From: Kuschelorhynchus macadamiae
Lineage: Eukaryota > Arthropoda > Insecta > Coleoptera > Curculionidae
Direction: 5' to 3'
Length of the DNA stretch: 64,000 bases
NCBI GenBank assembly: GCA_030620095.1
Contig: JAUTXW010005222.1
Span: 1 to 64,000 of the forward strand
Under the pieces are notes generated by a model. It searched no databases and was not told the DNA's origin. It was given only the letters and a program-made list of their open reading frames with translations. The position numbers and the translations under genes were made by a program. Positions 44,226 through 55,710 of this stretch are shown in pieces (position 1 is the first letter of the stretch; every line of letters starts with the position of its first letter).

Positions 44226-44690
44226 AAGGCACTTAAAGGCTTGTCAGTATAATGGTCCGTTATTTTTGGACCCTATACTTGAATAAGCTTACTACAGCAG
44301 AAAATCACTAAATATGTTGATATTCAACTGCTCCAAAAAAACTAATCTCTTATATCACTGGATAGAAATGAATATAGGAATTTACCATACATAGGATATG
44401 ACGCACAGTTTTCTTAATCAGGTCTTTCTAAAATGAGGAGACCCAAATGTTCCAAAATGCATCCCAAGATGTTCATTCCTTACTTAGGGATATTCTTTTT
44501 TAAATGTATGGATTGTTTTCATACTATTTCAAGAAAAGGCGTAAGTTGCCTATTGTCACTAATTACTTTATATTATAAATTATATTAAAAATTACATTAT
44601 TAATACTGATTTTTAATAGAAAATGTATTATTAAAAGGAATAGTTGTTCAAGCTAAATTTGAAACTAGGCTTGATAAAATGTAGAAACTT

Positions 44691-45559
44691 GCTTTTATGG
44701 TTTTATAATTTCGGTAGCTTCGCAAAATTTTACCATATGAAACACCCATATACTACCCAGGCTATTATGTATTCCAAAGAAAAATTAAAATTACTTTTGT
44801 GTTTACCAAACGTTAACAAAGTTATGCAGAAACTACATATTCCGCACCCAAAATGAAAAATAATGAGATTTAAGTTACAAGGTAAATAGGTTTTCAAAGC
44901 GTCGCTCCGTGGCTTACCGGTGTTTTAGTTTATGCATGTGAATAGTGCCCATTTACATTTTAATGCTTGGTGGTTACAAGATTCTAATGAAAGGTTTAGT
45001 TATTTAAAATCCCTAATTAATATTGCTTAGTAATGAAACTAATTACTTTTACATGTTACCTCATTTAGTACCAATGTATTAGAAGTAGGGTAACATGATA
45101 TATGTGTCAAATAGACGTTTAGGGAGGTGGTCCTGTAGAACGTTTCAAAAATATACAGTTGTAAATCATTTATGTCCACTTAGTTCGAGTATCCCATGGG
45201 CGACAGTTTTATATTTGCATAAGAAAAAAATCAGAATTATTTATTGGTATTACACTTTCCATTGGGTGATTTTATTTAATATACCTGCCTAAATTCATTA
45301 CAAGCGAATCTGTTTAGGAAACATATATTAATATTAGTTTATCTTCCGGTAAAAAGTAAAACGCTTTGTTATTTAAAATGGCCAGCGTTTGTCTTTTTTT
45401 ATTTTCTGTGACGATTTAGTAAAAGTGTTGGAACTATAATTCGCTCATGCGCATGCAAAAGGGGACAAATCCAAAATAGGAGTTTTGAGATATCTTGATT
45501 TTAAATAATAATAATTATTATAGGTACAGTGAAGAGAATGAAAATGGGATGTTCATATT
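44691..45559. other. No recognised gene
   Basis: Short plus frames at 44644-44856 and 45095-45292 are unrecognised. Confidence 0.45.
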
Positions 45560-46960
45560 TTTTCTCTTTTTTTTCAATAACCGAGTGGTCTCAGTCACAT
45601 TCCATCCTTGTGTGGCTAAGTATTAAAAATGTATGATTCAATATCTCAATATCGGAGTTTTTCCTCAAGGGCATAAGCATCACAACTATTTGCGAGTTCT
45701 CGTTCAGGCCACACCAAGTATCTGAGTCAAGTATAACATGCTTAATAAATGAAGACCAAGTGGTAAGTTCCTCATACAAGCAGGAAGCGATCTGGTTGGC
45801 CCCTCTAGGTACTTGACATTATTTTATCCCACAGAGAGCAGGTAGTTCAATTATTGACGCAGTCGTATAGAGTTACATTGTACGTCCAAAGCTTGCTTTT
45901 ATAAAATGCCACTGATGTACTTAGGATTGGTGTCGGTAGATACTGTTGCAAATCAACAGTTTTCGATTTGTCAGTTTGGCAATTTGATCATATGCTTTGT
46001 TGATATTTTTTGAAGCGTACGAATCATCAGCATCCTGTTGATGTTTCTCTAAGTTATCTTTAAAATTATTTTTTCCTGTTTCTTTTTTTTATTATTTATC
46101 ATACTGTGATGTTTTCACATTGTTGGCATGTATTTTTGCTATAGCTTTTAATGGATATGTTCATCATGTGAAACACTGACTCATATCCTTTTCGGCTTAC
46201 AGGCTCCGGTGGAGATTGCGAACTAACCCAAATTTTGTACTCTTCGTACATTCTTGTAAGAATATGAAAAGATGGCAAAAAACGACCGTCTCTAGTTGTT
46301 TTTCTACAATAATGAACCAGTGAAATATGCGCTTTTACAAGATCTGTTTTATCTGAACTGATTTTGTTAGCTGGTGTGTGACAGTCCTTCATATCTTCTT
46401 GCGCTATTCCAGAGATGTTAGTCTTTTTTATAACTGTTTCAATACATTTATTGGATAAGTTAAATGTTTTTTTGAAACAGTCTCTGCAAATATTTACAAG
46501 TCATCCATTTAGTTTTAAATGGTACTTATAGTTGTATTGTCTTGTTTTTTTGCATTTAACTATCTAGATGTTTTCTCTTCTTTAAGAATTAGACCAGAGG
46601 TTTATCCAATTTTCGTATTAAAGCTCCCTATCTTCCAGTATTCTACAAGCAGTTGATTTCATGTATCGTTGTCATTTTTTCTCATGCACCCTTTTCTGCA
46701 GATTTCCAACTGTTGGCATTTACTCCTTTTTACTAACTTTACTTTTAAAATCGTATATTCTTTTTCTGAGTTTCTGTCAATTTTTCGTTTCTTTCGTGCG
46801 TTCCTAGTATCACCTTTTACGATTTTTCTTTCCTGTAGACACGTTCTAATTGCACTTAGTGGTGTGCAATCTAAATCTGTCGACTGTTCGTCGGATACTA
46901 CATAATCTGGATTCCTATCACAATCGTCAATTTCACTTTTAAGGTCTTCCATACTTGTTT
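45560..46960 (-). pseudogene. Decayed DDE-like transposase of a multicopy insect family
   Basis: On the minus strand the first part (46659-46952) is acidic then Lys/Arg-rich. Next come KIGSFN, YNYKYHLKLNG and CRDCFKKTF. The 46099-46392 frame carries KDCHTPANKISSDK, VHYCRK and a Tyr-rich stretch ending CQQCE. The C-terminal part (45560-46060) has NQIASCLYEELTT, HVILDSDTW, then NHTFLILSHTRMECD and a D-H-S-V-I-E block. The acidic residues in SD, MECD and VIE are plausible catalytic D-D-E positions. Families with these blocks are repeated in many insect genomes; I cannot name the superfamily. Several stops and a frame change make it inactive. Confidence 0.65.
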
Positions 46961-47329
46961 CCTGTCAAGATTTGTATAAATTAGGCCCTAATATAATAAA
47001 AAAATCCTAGTCTTTTTTTAATAGGTACTTAAGTTATAAAAAAAACTTAGAGCTATTAGACGGAGGAACACCTTCCGGGCTAGTTTGGTCAGTAAAATTA
47101 GTGAGAGTTTTGTTCAGTTGAGTCAATAGTATTTTTACTTGGAGGCTATTGCAGACCGATTTTCTTTTTTGGATTCGTCTGAATAGGACCCTTAAACAAA
47201 AAAAAAACAAAAGCTCCTATTTACGAAAGTAAAGCCATTGTCGCTAGCCGGTTTTCTAATATTATACCAAAAATTATATAACATTCAAAAAAATAATAAT
47301 GGGCAATTTAATCATCCCAGTCACATATC
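46961..47329. other. No gene seen
   Basis: AT-rich flank between the transposase remnant and the 3' end of the CR1-like element. Confidence 0.5.
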
Positions 47330-47759
47330 TCAAATTCAAATTAATTTATTTGTCAAGGTAGTAATTACAACATTATTTATATAAATTGATTACATAGCTA
47401 GCAGTTGACAAAAGCGCATTGCACAGCGATTATAAAAAACCGATACCAATAGCCCAAGATAGGGCTAATGTTGTGCAAGCGCGTGATATTTAATAAAAAT
47501 AATTAGATATAAAGTACTAAAAAAAACCTTAAAAAATTACTAATAACATAGTTTTAGCCCATTAGAAAAAAAAATATAAATTAATTACTAATAGATCCGC
47601 CCGCGCATCAGCATCACTTTAAAAGATTGGTTTTTAAAAACTTTTTATGTATAAGTGACCGCAACCACAAAAAAACACACAGGAGGCATCCCAGATTACA
47701 ATATATATAACTTACACATACACCGATGTTCACTGCATTTCTATTTCATTTATATACTG

Positions 47760-49640
47760 CATACAATTCCGCGTTGCTCAATCAAAAGTTTACATTTAAT
47801 ATGCTCTTTAAATTTATTATAAGGGAACTCTTTTACATTGTTAGGTAGCTCATTCCAAAGAAACAGCAAGAAATGAGAATGATTTTTGAAATTTGGATGT
47901 TCGGTGCTTAGGTATGCTAAATTTGTTGATGTTTCTTGTATTGTACGAATTGAGAATATTATTAAAAATTGTTCTCAGGTAAGGCGGTTGATCAGTTTTT
48001 AAAACTCTATATATAAAATTGTACATATGATATTTTCTACGATTCTTTATATTTAAAGCTGAGATATTATTTAAATATGGAGTTATATGATGTCTAAACG
48101 GTATATCGTAAGCAAACCGCATGCAAGAATTCTATAATTTTATATCGTGTTTGCCACTTGCATCGTTAGAGAGTCGCCATAGACAATATCTCCATAGTCC
48201 AGCAAAGACAGTATTAAACTGTCACACAAGTAATATTTTGTTTGGATGGTAGTAATCGTTTGAGGCCATAGATTTTTTTAAGACGCATATAGGCGATTTG
48301 AAGCTTTTTTAACATGCGAATCGAACTGTAAGGATGAGTCAAATATAATACCGAGGTTTTTGGCTTCATTCGTTACAGGTATTGTTGTATTTTGGACTTT
48401 GAGGTTTAAATTATCTTTAATTGCCTGTTCGTTCATTTTATTTGAAGTAAAAATTAAAATATGTGATTTTTGAGCGTTCATTTTTAAGATTATATTCCTC
48501 AGCATAGATATATCCCTCTTGGGATATGTTGAGATTTTCTGTAGGAAAGGACATATATACCTGAGAATCATCCGCATATTGTTGTATTTTGGAATAGGTC
48601 AAAGAGCCGTTAATATCCGCTACATAGAGAGAAACAGAAGTGGACCCAGTATTGAACCCTGCGGAACCCCAGCATATATTGAAATATATTCTGATTTTTT
48701 CATAATATCATTCTTTTCAGCTGCAACACATTGCATTCTATCTTTCAAATAATGTTCTAGACATTTTACGGAGTTTATCGAAAAACCAAAATAGTGAAGT
48801 TTCGCTAACAATAATGTATGATTTATTGTGTCAAAAGCCCTACTAAAGTCCAACATTGCTAAAAGCGTGTTATGTCCATTGTCTCCATTAAACCTTATGA
48901 TATTGACAATATTTGCAAGAGTGGTGGAGGTACTGTGATGTTTGCGAAATCCTGACTGACAGTCGGGAATTATTTTGTATTCATTTGCGTAGCTGTATAT
49001 CTAGTTATAAATATGTTTTTCTATAATTTTAGATAGAACCGAAAGTATACTAACTGGTCTAAGATCTGAAAAGTTTTTAGGATCAACAACTTTTGCCAAC
49101 GGTTTTGTTACGGCTTTTTTCCATATGTTGGGAAAGATTTTCCTCTAAACAGCTGTTTATTATATTTATTAAAGGATTTAAACAGAAAGGAAGGCACAGT
49201 TTTAAATCTCTTATTGATAGCATGTCCTCACCAACCGCATTAGTTTTAATTTCATTTATATATTTTTGTTTCTCAGTGAAATTTATCAGTTTAAAATTTA
49301 ATTCCGTATTATTAGAATACCTATTCGAACTGTAAAATTGTATTTTCTCCCTAGATACAGAATCAGCCACTTTAGACCAGTCTCTGAAAAACATATTTAG
49401 TTCTGTTGGACGCAATAGATCCTCAAGTATATCATTAATTTTATTATGCGTTAAACCTAATTGTTTTGCGTTGTGCCAAAAATCGTTTCCTCCTTTTTGC
49501 GTCACCTGATTGTAATATGTAATTTTCTCTCTTAGGATTGCATGTTTGATGTAGTTTCTGAGTTGTCTATAGTACTGCAAATTACCTGGGGTTTTATTTT
49601 TTTGGTATTTTTTATGTGATTTATCTCTTAATTAAATTGA
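47760..49640 (-). pseudogene. CR1-like ORF2: linker, reverse transcriptase and C-terminus
   Basis: The linker frame is 49083-49580. The RT follows: NFSDLRPVSIL, QSGFRKHHST, LDFSRAFDTINH (first catalytic Asp; frame 48620-48856), GVPQGSILGPLLF, QQYADDSQ (catalytic pair, about 48555-48580) and NLGIIFDSSLQFDSH (thumb; frame 48278-48577). The C-terminal frame 47850-48122 runs to a terminal LWNELPNNVK-like block. All catalytic residues are present, but at least four frame changes split the gene. Confidence 0.9.
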
Positions 49641-49790
49641 AAGTTTAATGTTTGGTGTTATCCATGGAGTAAACGATTTTTCTGGAATTTTTTTATGCTT
49701 CAGTGGTGCATGTTTATTTATGAGATAAATAATAAAATTAGTGAAGAAATCTACTTTTTTATCAATTTTGTCAGTGCCATAAATAACATC

Positions 49791-50605
49791 CTAGTCTAGA
49801 TGCGATGCGTCATTATCAAATTCATTAAAATTTATATTCTGATAGTTTCTACATTTAATATATTTATAAGGTATTATTTGCTTAGGAAATATAAAGACTG
49901 CATAAATTAAATTGTGATCGGTTACTGATTCAGACATCGGAGCCGATTCTGAACTGTAATATTCACTATTGTTATTTGTTATTATTATATCAATAAGGCT
50001 TGAATTATTTGTATTCATCCTAGTAGGGTCCTTAATATGTTGATTTAAATTGAAAGTGACAAGCAAATTCAAAAATTTATTTTTATGTATGTTATCACCT
50101 AGAAAATCTATATTAATATCTCCTACAAACACCACTGTGTCAAAGAACAATACTGTTTGCCCAAAAAGATCTTCCAAAGCATCACGAAAGGTATTCACAT
50201 CATAAGATGGATGCCTATATAGGCTAGTTATTAATATTTTTTTTTGTTTATTACAAGAGAAACGCTAATACATACAAAGCCGGTAGGCATGTTATCAAAA
50301 AAAATTCTAGAGAACTGTATAGACTTTTTAATAAAAAAACCTACTCCACCACCTCTTCCATCCCTGTCCTGTCGTATAAGTCTATACCCAGGAACGCAAA
50401 AAAATGAGCTGTCATGACTTGAGATTAACCAGGTTTCGGACAAACCAAGAATATCAAACTGAAAATTATCTATATAATTAGTCAGTTCATCAAAGCCAGT
50501 ATTCAAAGAGCGTACATTTAAATGTGCAACGGTAAAACCGCCTGGTTGAGCTTTATTATGTCTGGGGCCCTCTCCTACATGTCGGTAATTACCGCCACCT
50601 TCCAT
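49791..50605 (-). pseudogene. CR1-like ORF2: AP endonuclease
   Basis: The frame 50231-50605 carries HLNVRSLN (substrate loop), LGLSETWL (catalytic Glu) and GRGGGVGFFIK. After a frame slip in a 10-T run near 50235, the frame 49791-50198 carries VFVGDINIDFL, SLIDIIITNN and SVTDHNLIYA (Asp-His catalytic pair). All the endonuclease motifs are present, so repair of the single slip would leave a complete domain. Confidence 0.9.
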
Positions 50606-50897
50606 TGTATATCAAAAGACATCTTTCGGGACCTTGAGGCGCGCGCAGCTCCACACATTCTAACAAAGATATACACAAACATAAAAACGATTTCATTATG
50701 TTGTCCCTAATAATCTACGCCGGTAATAACTTTTTTTATAATAAAGTAGAAAACAAGTGTAAGCGGGTAAATGATAAAATACCTCTATTAAAAAGAAATA
50801 TTTGGTGTATTCACTGGTATACAAAAAAAAAGTTCTAGACTTAGAATACCTATGTGTCGTTCCATACAGTTACACATGGTTTTTAGAAATTGTATTA

Positions 50898-50901
50898 AAT
50901 A

Positions 50902-50939
<38 letters not shown>

Positions 50940-50961
50940 TAAATATATATATATATATATA
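50898..50961. repeat. (TA)n microsatellite inside the CR1-like element
   Basis: Two TA runs (about 50909-50938 and 50943-50961) in the spacer between ORF1 and ORF2. Confidence 0.95.
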
Positions 50962-51184
50962 CAATAAATAACCCATTAGCAAATGTTTACTACATAGTAG
51001 ATACTTAAACCAAACATCTAGAGAGAAATGTTTCAAAAAATATAATCCGAAGATGGTTTTATATATCCGATCATTTAAATACACACAGACATAACAATGC
51101 AATATAAATAATCTATGATTTCACTTAAATGTTGACCAAAACAAAAAATAATTAGGTACATACCCTTAAAAGTTTATAATATGG

Positions 51185-51933
51185 TCAATCGGACTCATTC
51201 TCACTTGGGGGATGCACAAGCGTATTTAATTTTTCTACTGACTCTACCGGCACCCTTGCATCCTCACTAAACACATACACTTTCCCGCCGTTTGTCGAAC
51301 AGGAATTCTTAAAAATAGCCCGTGCACTTTTATATATCTTTAAATTTTCGACCGTGAGCATTTCTGTAAAGAGAATTTGTTTACCTTTTAGTTTGCTCTT
51401 GTTATAGAAGAGCCGATCTCGCATCTAGCGATGACAAAAACAGACTACAATCGGTCTTTCTGGGCGTTAGGTTTTAATTTTCCCAATCGATAACAGAAAT
51501 TTATTTCGTTTTTTATTAACTGGATACCGATATCGTTTGTTATTATTTTTACGACGGTTTCGTAGGGATCGATGTCTCGGTTTTCCATGATACCGTGAAT
51601 TAATATATTATTGTTATTGTTGGTGGTACTATTCGTCGGTACTGGAGATTGCTGTATGTCACTCTTCAGCTGGTCGATATCTTTTCTTAATGCATCCAAA
51701 CTGCCAAGAACCAACCTTTCAGAGTCTTGGAATCTTTTTGATATATTATCATAACTTGTTGTATCGGCTACAGTATCGGAGAAACTGGTTTTTCTTACTT
51801 TCCTGCCCAATTCTTTTTTAAGGCTGTCAAAATCCGAAGTGAATTTTGCCGCCATTTGCTCCACGCGATCGTTTAATTTTTGCAGATCCTGTGATTGTTT
51901 CGAAGGTATTTCGCCTCCCTTTGATCTACCCAT
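51185..51933 (-). pseudogene. CR1-like ORF1 (coiled coil plus RRM-like)
   Basis: Start MGRSKGGEIP at 51933. Residues 15-100 are a Leu/Glu/Lys-rich coiled coil (LQKLNDRVEQMAAK onward). An RRM-like part follows, with ILIHGIMENRD and INFCYRLGKLK. A frame slip after GKLK and an in-frame TAG just before MRDRLF (51424) split off the C-terminal domain (MRDRLFYNKSKLKGK, VENLKIYKSAR). The fold is that of L1-type RNA-binding ORF1 proteins, here expected to coat element RNA. Confidence 0.85.
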
Positions 51934-52299
51934 AACTAGACACCACTCATAAAACTTTGTACAGTGTTTTAATAATTTTCGTTATGCTTTCTACTAGTGA
52001 AAATCAGAAAACTTCAGAACCGGCATAACAACTGTGTACACTACAGTAGCGCCATCATTTCGCGCCATATTTCAGGTACTATAATTTAACAAATCCAATC
52101 TTCTTACTAAACATTTTTTTTTTTCATTATTAATTTCAACGAACAAGTGAAAACTAAAGTTATGTGAGCCTGTTATTTTGCAAAAACCAGTAAAAATATT
52201 TTTAGACAGTCATTTTAAAATGGTAATTAGAAAATAATAAACAAAAAAAAATAGAAAAACGGGTCCAATATTTTTGAATATCAGTGTACTAAAACTTAC

Positions 52300-52398
52300 A
52301 ATGAGAACAACTAGGATTATTAGGGCTAGCTTCAGCAGTTAAGTCATGGCACGGAGTTTCATAGGAGTTTTCTGCAGTAACATAGTTACTAGACTGAC
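52300..52398 (-). other. Candidate 99-bp exon, phase symmetric
   Basis: On the minus strand a pyrimidine-rich TTATTGTTTTAG precedes 52398, and GTAAGTTTT follows 52300. The segment has one open frame with mixed composition (VTAENSYETPCHDLTAEASP) and exactly 33 codons, in phase 1 at both ends. No domain is recognised. It could belong to a host gene whose intron holds the CR1-like element, or to an unrecognised element. Confidence 0.35.
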
Positions 52399-52540
52399 CT
52401 AAAACAATAACAGAAAATAGTGTAAAGTTTAGTGCAAGAGATTTAGTGCAGACGGAGATATGTTAAAACATTTTTTGTTATTCATTTAATTTTAAAACCA
52501 TATAAAAATAAACATGTTAAATATTTTCTTTGGTACTTAC

Positions 52541-52640
52541 CTTTGCATATACCAGCCTTACTCCGTAGCTCAGGTAAAAAATGTCTTCTTCTGGCTGATA
52601 TAACCTCACTCAATATTTAAAACTATTTATAAAATCGAAG
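52541..52640 (-). other. Candidate upstream exon with consensus donor
   Basis: On the minus strand CAAAG is followed by GTAAGTACC at 52540. The preceding open frame (ISARRRHFLPELRSKAGICK) ends in phase 1, which matches the next candidate exon at 52398. The acceptor is uncertain (AG at about 52612 or further right). Confidence 0.3.
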
Positions 52641-52739
52641 GAACTCATATTTTATGATTTACAAACCACTAGCTTACATTATTTAGACCTATTCACTATT
52701 TTTATTTTAAAATACATTAGTTTTCATAAACTTTTACTA

Positions 52740-53470
52740 GAAGATATTCAAGCATACGATGCCGCATGTTCTAAACATGAACAGAAGAAAGAGTGCGTTT
52801 GGAGAGAGACCACTTGAATTTAATGTTTACTAAGAAAATTTATGTTGATCCTGTTTACACAATAGATAATGACTTGTATTTATTCTCACTAATGTCAAAA
52901 ACCATAGAAAAACCTAAGATTGAGTTATTTTCCTTTGCAATAAAAAGATTTAAGAAATAAGATCAAGAAAGTATTCAATTATGTGAACAAATAAGTCAGT
53001 TAAATAAACCCAAAAAACTGAACAATGTAATTAATGCTTTTGCAAATAAATCACTAGATAAAAATTTGAATGAAAATACTATACCTGAAAGCCAATCTAT
53101 TCAACATGACGAAAAAGATAATCCAAATATTAGAATGTAGTATGTAATTGTCTTAGATTTGGACGTGTCCAACAAAACTGTAACGGAAAAAAATAGTGTG
53201 AAAATTGCGGTGAAACTCATGACGATAATGTAAATTGTTTTACAAAATGCGTATTTTATCAGTTTAATAAACACGGAACGAAATCAAAAGAATGTAATGT
53301 ATACCAAAAGCAAAGAAAAATATTAACGGAACTATGGTTAAATATAACTTAACTTTCGCAGAAGCTAATAAAATTAAAAATAGGTAAGATTTCTCTGATG
53401 CGGTTATCCCAAATAGGTATCAGGTTTTTGATAATTACAAAGAAGACCTGCCCTTGCAATCTGTACATAA
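52740..53470 (+). pseudogene. Retrotransposon gag (ORF1) scrap with zinc knuckles
   Basis: The plus strand reads CNCLRFGRVQQNC, CENCGETHDD, CVFYQFNKHGTKSKEC and then a TFAEANK block. The C-x2-C-x4-G...C spacing and the CLRFG, CGE-H and KEC blocks match the triple CCHC region of ORF1 in RNase H-bearing non-LTR elements. There are several stops, and one Cys is changed to Tyr in the third knuckle. No partner ORF2 is adjacent. Confidence 0.65.
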
Positions 53471-54417
53471 CCAACCTTTTATACTCATATAACATAAAAT
53501 TGGAGCCTTTCGGTTCATCTCGTCGAAGACAGACCTATGTGTTTTTAAAATAAGTGGTTCCACGTGTTCGGTTTTACTGTTTTATTTTAAGGGGGGGGGA
53601 AGCGGGAGACTCAAGCGTTCAGAGTGGAAACTAACGACCCCGCTAGAAAGGGAGCAGACGCTGTGAACGTGTGAGGCCTAGTTGTTTCTGCATTGTATCC
53701 CTTTCGTCTGCCGCAGTTCTACATAGAATATTTGCGTAATGGCCGCTATGTGGCGGGAGTAAGAAGCGTAAGGGGATAGCTTGAAAGAAAAGGTCATCTC
53801 GTGAGACCAGTAGTACTCTAAAGGGGCATCTAGTGGAAGCCAAGAAGCAATAAAAAGACATTGAAAGATAGTACCAAAAAAAACAAACAAAATTTTAATT
53901 AAGAAACCATGTACAAAAATCAAGTCATCTTTGGAAATCATCTGCTTCCAAGGTCTGTATTAGGCGACACAGTTGTAACGAACAAATTTGTGTTGTCTTT
54001 AAATGGGATGAATAGTTCCTAAACACAAACCACTGTCATTGCAAAGGTCCCTTATGAAATTTTCAGGATAGGTTTCAAAGTACTCTAACAAATTTATTTC
54101 AGTTTCTTCACTTATAAAATTCTTCCTTCTCGACTATTGAAATGAATCGGTATTACACCTGTATTTGTGATAAAACCTGATGGAAGATGGATTTGTATAA
54201 CAAATCTTAGTTTTAACTTAGTTTAAGCTTACTATTGAAAATAGCTGACATTAGATTTAGTGAAGGTCAGCGCCGTCTCTACTATTGTTTTTATGCCATA
54301 GGTAACCAGATTAAACTTAAAAATTGCTGTTTTCTCTGTTATTTTGTACTTTAGGCAAAAATGATAAAGAACAACTTTTATTACATTTTCGACGGCGAAT
54401 CGAATGAAGTAGACATA
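53471..54417. other. No recognised gene
   Basis: A nine-G run at about 53593 with neighbouring GC-rich DNA. Minus frames at 53643-53941 overlap in different frames and are unrecognised. Confidence 0.4.
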
Positions 54418-54596
54418 TACAGAGTGTTCAATTTAAAAAAAAAAATGCAAATATCTCGAGAACCGTACATTATATTGTTTTTCTGCTTCCACCATCGTAA
54501 TCAGCAGAAAAAAATACAAACCTTTCATAATTTAACCGACATCGTAGCTCACATAACAAAAAAGTTAGCAATGGTGCCAACTTAACTTTGAACACC

Positions 54597-54602
<6 letters not shown>
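54418..54602. mobile_element. Small element with TACAGGGTGTTC-type ends
   Basis: The left end TACAGAGTGTTCAATTT (54418) and the right end TTAACTTTGAACACCCTGTA (54583-54602) are inverted. The 185-bp element is non-coding and directly followed by a (TA)n array. The 'acagggtg' end is shared with the palindrome at 15392. Confidence 0.65.

Positions 54603-54648
<46 letters not shown>
54600..54648. repeat. (TA)n microsatellite
   Basis: About 48 bp of TA grown from the end of the small element. Confidence 0.97.
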
Positions 54649-54650
<2 letters not shown>

Positions 54651-54989
54651 TAACATCTTAAAATATGTAGAGTATGACGTCAGCAGCACTTTTCAAAATA
54701 TTATATCTCCGTTAATTTTTGACGTAAGACAAAAAGAAAAAAATACTTGTCTAAAGTCACCTTTGCGATTAATTGATCCACTTTAGTCTCTTGGTATATC
54801 ATATACTATTCATCTTAATTTGGTCACAAATTTCTGGGATATCTTTCAAGATAAATGTATCAAACCTGGTATACTTATAATCAGCAAAAAGAGAGACCCA
54901 TTTTATTTTATGGACATATATTACACAAGATATTCAATTTAAAATAACGAAAATGATGCTTATAGGTTAGCTTCCGATGGTCTTTTGTT
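54649..54989. other. No gene seen
   Basis: AT-rich. This may be decayed downstream sequence of the Penelope-like fragment. Confidence 0.4.

Positions 54990-55710
<721 letters not shown>

Larger units (their letters stand above)
43951..44292. mobile_element. 342-bp palindromic element with hammerhead-like cores
   Basis: GTAAGCTTATTCAAG at the left end is repeated inverted at the right end. Arms of about 155 bp pair nearly throughout, around a loop of about 30 bp, and TA flanks both ends (43949-43950 and 44293-44294). Copy A of the surrounding duplication lacks it, supporting a real insertion. Each arm carries CTGATGA, a short hairpin, then GAAA: minus strand 44041-44072 and plus strand 44171-44202. 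It resembles a fold-back element assembled from two copies of a ribozyme-bearing sequence. Confidence 0.9.
43538..44690 (+). repeat. Segmental duplication, copy B
   Basis: Second, shorter copy of the unit at 42045-43537, interrupted at 43951-44292 by a palindromic element that is absent from copy A. Confidence 0.85.
47330..52080 (-). mobile_element. Nearly full-length CR1-superfamily non-LTR retrotransposon
   Basis: About 4.75 kb. From right to left it has a 5' leader, ORF1 (51933-51185), an EN-RT ORF2 (50605 to about 47760) and a 3' region ending near 47330 with an AATAAATTAATTTGAATTTGA-type tail, the short-repeat tail usual in CR1/L2-like elements. All domains are present in order, but several frameshifts and a stop break both frames. 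No flanking duplication was identified. Confidence 0.9.

Noticed and set aside
46669..46905. 78-codon plus-strand frame
   Set aside because: Antisense shadow of the transposase-like N-terminal region.
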